Assembly: GCF_019925205.1 (NCBI RefSeq) | Contig: NC_083560.1 | Span: 54,668,270 to 54,732,269 of the forward strand | Reading direction: 5' to 3' | DNA from: Metopolophium dirhodum | Taxonomy: Eukaryota > Arthropoda > Insecta > Hemiptera > Aphididae | Length of the DNA stretch: 64,000 bases | In this document: piece after piece, positions 58,501-64,000 of the stretch | How positions within the stretch are numbered: the first letter of the stretch is position 1 | How the letters are laid out: each line of letters begins with the position of its first letter | Notes under the pieces: generated by a model | Seen by the model: only the letters and a program-made list of their open reading frames with translations | What the model was told of the DNA's origin: nothing | Databases searched by the model: none | Made by a program: the position numbers and the translations under genes

Positions 58501-61500
58501 AAACAAAATGTTGATTAATTTAACCATTCCCTGAAATAACTAATTTTTGATGATAAACGGTAAAAAGCATAATTTTTTGCTGGTTTTTTTTATTTAAATA
58601 ATTAATAACAAACATTTTAAACATTTTTAAAATATTAAATTGTTCTAAATCTAAAACTATTAACTACACAATACACAATGTTTTTCAAGGGAATTAATAC
58701 AATTTGATTTTATTCAACTTTATATAATATCTAAACTTTAAGTCCAAACATTTCTTGCACACAGGTGTAATGTATTTCTTTTATAATAAATTAATTCATC
58801 TGAACATAATTATTATTTTTATATCTATTAAAATTTTAAAAGTTGGTACCTATTAATTAATTTATTTAAACATCGTTTAAAGACATTAAAATTTAATTTG
58901 CGATATTTTTAAGGTCAATAGTTTATTCACAGAATATAAAGAAACAGGAATAGGCTTATAAAAAAAAAAATATATATAGGTATATAATATCTTGTAGATA
59001 TAAAACTACATTCATTATGTGATTTATTTTTGTTAGGTAGATACCTATAAATATTATTTCTGATGATGGAAAATATTATCTTTTTATTATGCAATTTAAA
59101 ATTATAGTATTTTGTACCTATTGCACCTATTCAATTTTTCGAATGGTATTAGGTATATTTGGTTGCAAACAGATCCCTAGATCCCTATCAAACTAACTGT
59201 TACATGTATGTAACACAAACATATTTTATTGTCTATATAGAATATTAGAATGTAGTAATAAATGTTTCTCGTTATCATAATATTTATAATAGATATGGAC
59301 ATAAAAAAAGAAAGTAATGAAATACAATTAAAAATTTTAAGATAATTTTATTAATCTATTACACTTTTTATTGAACGTGTTTAAATTGGGTACATAGAAT
59401 ATTTAATGATGAAAAATTGAGATTAAAAATACCAGAAAAGTAATTGTATAAAATACAAGTGTGGACAAAATGGGATTGTCCCATTTTACGTCTTACTTCA
59501 CCTTTATAATTTTATTGATATAATGATACAATAGGTACAAATCATAAATGTACAATAATTATTTAAACACAATTAAAATATTTGATATTGTATACTGTGA
59601 CATTGGGTATTGGTCGGTAATCGCTCAATTTTATCTTAAAATAATGAATATCACATAGTTTTCACAATAATATATGAATAGGTATTAGGTATAATAAAAA
59701 AAAAAAAATTATAGGTACTGCAAATATTAATTCACAATAAATTATGTAATTTGTACTAAAGTACGATATTGCTTATTTTATAATTTTTAGTGTGATTTTA
59801 ACTTTAAATAAACTATTTTGGCAGGACTAAGCCTCCTTAATCCCTCCTGATCACCATTAGTCAATTAGCCTAATATACAAATTGTGAATAAAGTTTTTTA
59901 TTATAAATTCTGTTTTTTACATAAATTGATTAAATTAATCAAAATTATGATACATTAATTTGATAAAATACTGTATTTCATTATGAGGTTTCTAAACTTT
60001 TACAGAGTTCGATAGTATACACGCAATATATAATATATGCCATAATTATTATATATTATAAGTTGTATTTTGTACTCCTGAAATACAGAATTATATTATA
60101 TTATATGTATAATATTTCTATACAAATTAATTAAAAAATTTTTTTAACGTCTTTTTGTTTAATAGAATACCAACTTTACAGATTTAAATATTTGTCAGCA
60201 TTTTATTTGTGATTTACTATGGATTATCGATAATGGTTGGTGGTATTGTTGAAGCGGTAAATGGAAATGGTTGCATTAATTGTGTCTGTAAGAGTTTGAA
60301 TTATATTTTATTATAAAGTAAATAAATTAGTTTTGTGGTAAAAACTAAAAAATAATAAACAATAATAAATAATAATAAATAATGAATGTTACTTACATAA
60401 ATAAAACGTGATATCCATTAAAATTTTCTATAGTTAATATTTAATGTTATTACTTGATATTTATTTTACTGATTCTTATATTTTTTTCAGGCTTTTCTTT
60501 ATCATTAGGTATTAAAATCATAGGTAAAAAACAAAGATATAAATTAATGAATATTGAATATAGTAAAGAGAAATCAGTTATGATTTATATGAGAATTATA
60601 ATTCTTAAAAGTTGGAAAGTTATGTTTATTTTTTTGTAAATATTATGCAACACGTTAAAAGATATTTCAACGTATAAATCTGGTACCAATAACTATAAAT
60701 AAAAATAGATATTTTAATTTTGATTGATTAACCTATGTAGGTAGGTACTTATAATTTGAGATACTCAATTTGTGTAATAAGGATTTTATAAAAATTATTT
60801 ATGAACTTCCCTTGTTTATTTTAAAATCTATTACCAGACATATTGCTACCTACAGTATGGACAATATGTATATAATAAACAATAGTCTTTATATTTGTTG
60901 ACTGATTAGTGATAAATTTATGATGTATTAGGCTCATCTAAAAGGGAAACATAATCATGACAAATTAACAAATAAATAGATCTAGATATTAGATCTAATT
61001 TTCGTGGTCTACATATTAGATCTAATCTAATCTACTATGAATAATGTTAAGATTTATGAAAATATAAATTAATACATATATTTTAATTGTTTATTATATA
61101 TTTCTTCAGATTTTCCAAGTAGATTTTGTATATTTAATTTTGGAATAATTAAGCCAGTTTTCAATAGAATTAGTAAGGAATAGTAAGGTATAAACTATAA
61201 AGTTCTAATGAATCTCATTGTAGTATTTAGTAGGTAGTTCATTTATTAATTTTACTTTGACGTTTACATTTTTATTTTAAATAAACAATTATATGCAAGA
61301 TTAAAGTAATGGATTAGTCTGTTTAGGTTTGTCGGTTACAGAACTTATTGAGTAGGATCTAAGAAGGTTCTAAGAGGTCAAGTGTTTATAAATTAGCAAA
61401 ATAAATATAGGTACCTAGGTACTAATTTTATTTATTCTCTTGACTATTAAATAATTATTATTTTATTAGCATATGGATATATAATGAAAAATTTATTTTA

Positions 61501-64000
61501 TTTTATTAGTTACAAAAAACAAAAAAAAAAAAACAAGATAATATTAATAATAATAATAATAATAATAATGGTGTATACCTATTGGCTATTACCTACTTAT
61601 ATTTGTAAGCTTTAATTGAGAAATCCTGAGGTAGAACAACTAACTAATAGTAGAACTAGAAGTATTATAGTATAGAGTATAGAAGTTTTAAAGCATATAG
61701 CCGACATAATTTAAAAATTTAATAAATTTAAATTAAAAAAACAAGTATGAAATATATTTTGTAAAATTATTGGAAATAAAAATTGTGTTTTTCATTATGA
61801 AATAAAACATTCTGACAATGTCTAGTATGTACTATTATTGTATTGTATAACTCATAAAGTTTTTTGTAATTTATATTATTTAAGAGTGTGAATTGTTTCG
61901 ACCTCCATTAAAGTAGGATCACAAGTATAAATCCAGAGAAGTTATAGAACATTACTTTTTTATTATCTGGATACATAGGTCGTTTAAAAATCGATAGTTT
62001 TGAAAAATTGTTATATCGTTCTAGACAAAATTAGGAATTGAAAAACAAGCTATATTTTACCCCTATTTATTGTGAGACCATTATTTCATTTTTTTCAAAT
62101 GAGTTATTAAATGTAAGCCAAATAAATTTAATAGGTATATAATCATTTATTAGCTTTATTTGTTCTTGATTAGAGTATTTATTTTTATACCAATTAGACA
62201 GGCACCTAATTCTTAGATTTTAGATATTTATTTCAAATTTAATTATTCCTGGGGTAGGTAAGTCATAGTATAATTTATATTATTATTATGGTTTTGCAAT
62301 ATAATTTTCTTTTTACAACGGTATTTCAACTATTTACATGAATAATTTATGAATTATTTCATTAAACTAATAATAACAATTAATTCCTTTTAGATTTACA
62401 ACATAGTACTTACAACTAGTCACTAGACATAGGGATGGATTCCCTACTATTATGAAATCTAGGGAGTATATTTTTGGTTTTTGACATATATTTGAATAAT
62501 AATTTTGAATTTTTAAGCAAACATTTATTTATAGGTATTATTAATGTTGTATTATTTGCTCTATTGTTTTGAAAATTATTGTTATAATATAAGATTAGTT
62601 GAGTTGAGTATGTATTATTGTGTATAAAAACAAAAAGCATAAGTAAAATACATAAAAGTATACTTGGTTTTTAAAATTAGTTAAATAATTTTAATATCTA
62701 ATAGAAATTTGATGATATAATGAAAATGATACGCGACTATGTATTTTATAGCCTGCCAGTAAACATTAAGCCAACATACATGTAGTTCTAAATTTAATTT
62801 TATATTTACTGAATACAATTTTTATATATTTTATAGGTGTTTTAGAATTTCAGCAGATTAAGAGTACACATTATATTACAAATGACAGAAATGTAAAATA
62901 TTTTGAAACTATAACATTAAACATTAAATAAAAAATATTATGTACTGTATTTAAAATGCAGGTAGGTACCTAATAGGTATTATATTATATTATTGGTTTG
63001 TAGAACATATTGATACATTCATTATTGAGTTAAAGTAAATATGTAAGTAGGTATGTTTATTCTGATTATCCAAATTGTATTAGAAAATGAGATTCTATGT
63101 TTTTACTTATTTATAGGTATCCAATGGTTTTTGAATTTCCTCTACGGTTTTTACTGACATTTGGGTATTTGTGGTTTTGTACTTCTGTGTGTATAGTACT
63201 ATATAATTAATACCTAGTACATATTTTTGAATAATTTTATACTTAAGTTGTCTTATTTGATATAATATATATATAATATATTGCCTATATTTATTTGATA
63301 ATTTTTGTGGTACCTAAGTCTAAGGGTTTCCACAAGTGTTCATTTATAATTTGTATATAGGAATGCATAGGTACTATGTAAAAGTTGAAACGAGTTGGTA
63401 CCTAGGTATGCAACAATACAAAATAGTAAACGAAATACAAAATTATCCAAAAATAAGAAATATTAAAATATATAAATGTTTATTATTACTACAACAGTTG
63501 GTACTGTTGGATAGGTAGGTACTGTCTTTAATCATAAATCATAATATTTCCACAATTCCACAATTCCACTGGTAAATATCTCAAGACAATGCATATTGTT
63601 AAAAAAAAAAACATAAGATTGTGTCTTAAAAAGTTTTTCTCTCTGATGAACATACTGCGCATTGTTATGATATCTATTTAGTGGTTACTTAAAATACAAT
63701 TTTAGATATTTTATTTTTGTTAGGAATTTAACATATTATTGACATTGCGTATATATCATACCGAAATATTAATATAGGTCTACTTGTTTGGACGTTTGGT
63801 AAGTTGTTTTGATTTTATTTACGAACCAAATAATATTAAATTATTGCGAACCGCCGTGGCTTTACTCTTGTACAATATACGGAGAGTAGGGGCATATACC
63901 CATGTTGTGTCCGACGTTCTTCGGGTAACGCGCTGAAGTGTAGGTATGTTTCTTTTAGTTAATATATTATGACCTATGTATTAAATACTAAATACCCATC
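49583..64000. other. AT-rich expanse with no convincing exon
   Basis: Very AT-rich, with frequent TAGGTA/TACCTA motifs, an (AAT)n run at 61541-61570 and few transposon ends, unlike the first 48 kb. A GC-richer patch at 51176-51330 (GTCAGGCCGCAGTCAGGCAA ... CAAGTCGGTCGCCGACTATG) and another at 63840-63950 (GTGTCCGACGTTCTTCGGGT) stand out and may be regulatory or transposon-derived. A possible spliced segment at 53111-53188 (acceptor TACAG, donor GTAAGT) is open in one frame but too short to support. Most simply this is a long intron of the gene starting at 48.66 kb, or intergenic DNA. Confidence 0.45.
61541..61570. repeat. (AAT)n microsatellite
   Basis: About ten tandem AAT/TAA units (AATAATAATAATAATAATAA within the run). 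Confidence 0.85.

Noticed and set aside
60454..60639. Plus-strand 61-codon ORF after a polypyrimidine tract and CAG
   Set aside because: Low-complexity composition typical of AT-rich DNA; no donor or domain.
1..64000. tRNA, rRNA or other structured RNA genes
   Set aside because: I looked for tRNA-like A/B boxes with cloverleaf arms and rRNA motifs and saw none that I could support by eye.

Overview
The window looks like nuclear DNA of an insect, most likely an aphid. It is very AT-rich, genes have many short exons with short introns, TAGGTA/TACCTA motifs are frequent, and the space between genes is filled with relics of hAT, Mutator-like, TTAA-type, Helitron-like and PIF/Harbinger-like DNA transposons. 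The host assignment is an inference; the exon structures and transposon boundaries were read directly.

Layout. (1) 1-2.4 kb, plus strand: the last three coding exons of the nucleoporin aladin, with a TTAA-bounded foldback element in the preceding intron. (2) 4.2-8.6 kb: a nest of transposons, including a Helitron-like relic split by a TIR element, a Harbinger-like C-terminal fragment, and a 1.19-kb Mutator-like element carrying a broken transposase. (3) 10.5-23.9 kb, plus strand: the most striking locus. About 44 phase-compatible exons form one inferred gene of roughly 1,357 codons. Fourteen successive A-B-C exon triplets, ten of them near-perfect copies in a 504-bp tandem array, lead in frame into a last exon with eight C2H2 zinc fingers. 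(4) 24-28 kb: transposon relics and a LINE reverse-transcriptase fragment. (5) 28.1-32.7 kb, minus strand: a complete eight-exon gene for an ER protein O-glucosyltransferase of the POGLUT2/3 (KDELC) family, 497 aa, ending in KMEL. (6) 33.3-35.0 kb: a hAT element with an exact 8-bp target duplication, interrupted by an unclassified repeat. (7) 37.1-43.2 kb, plus strand: a four-exon gene for an unrecognised 277-aa protein with four predicted membrane helices. (8) 43-48 kb: several MITEs. (9) 48.2-49.5 kb: a GC/CpG-rich promoter and first coding exon of an unrecognised plus-strand gene. (10) 49.6-64 kb: about 14 kb of AT-rich DNA with no convincing exon, probably a long first intron or intergenic space.

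The genes have unrelated functions (nuclear pore, probable DNA binding, ER glycosylation, membrane protein) and each appears to be an independent transcription unit. The strongest candidate for something undescribed is the exon-triplet amplification in the zinc-finger gene. The reading frame runs through every exon junction, the array shows higher-order (dimeric) structure, and in all ten amplified units the A-B intron is 72 nt, stop-free and in frame. Retaining that intron would insert a hydrophobic segment.
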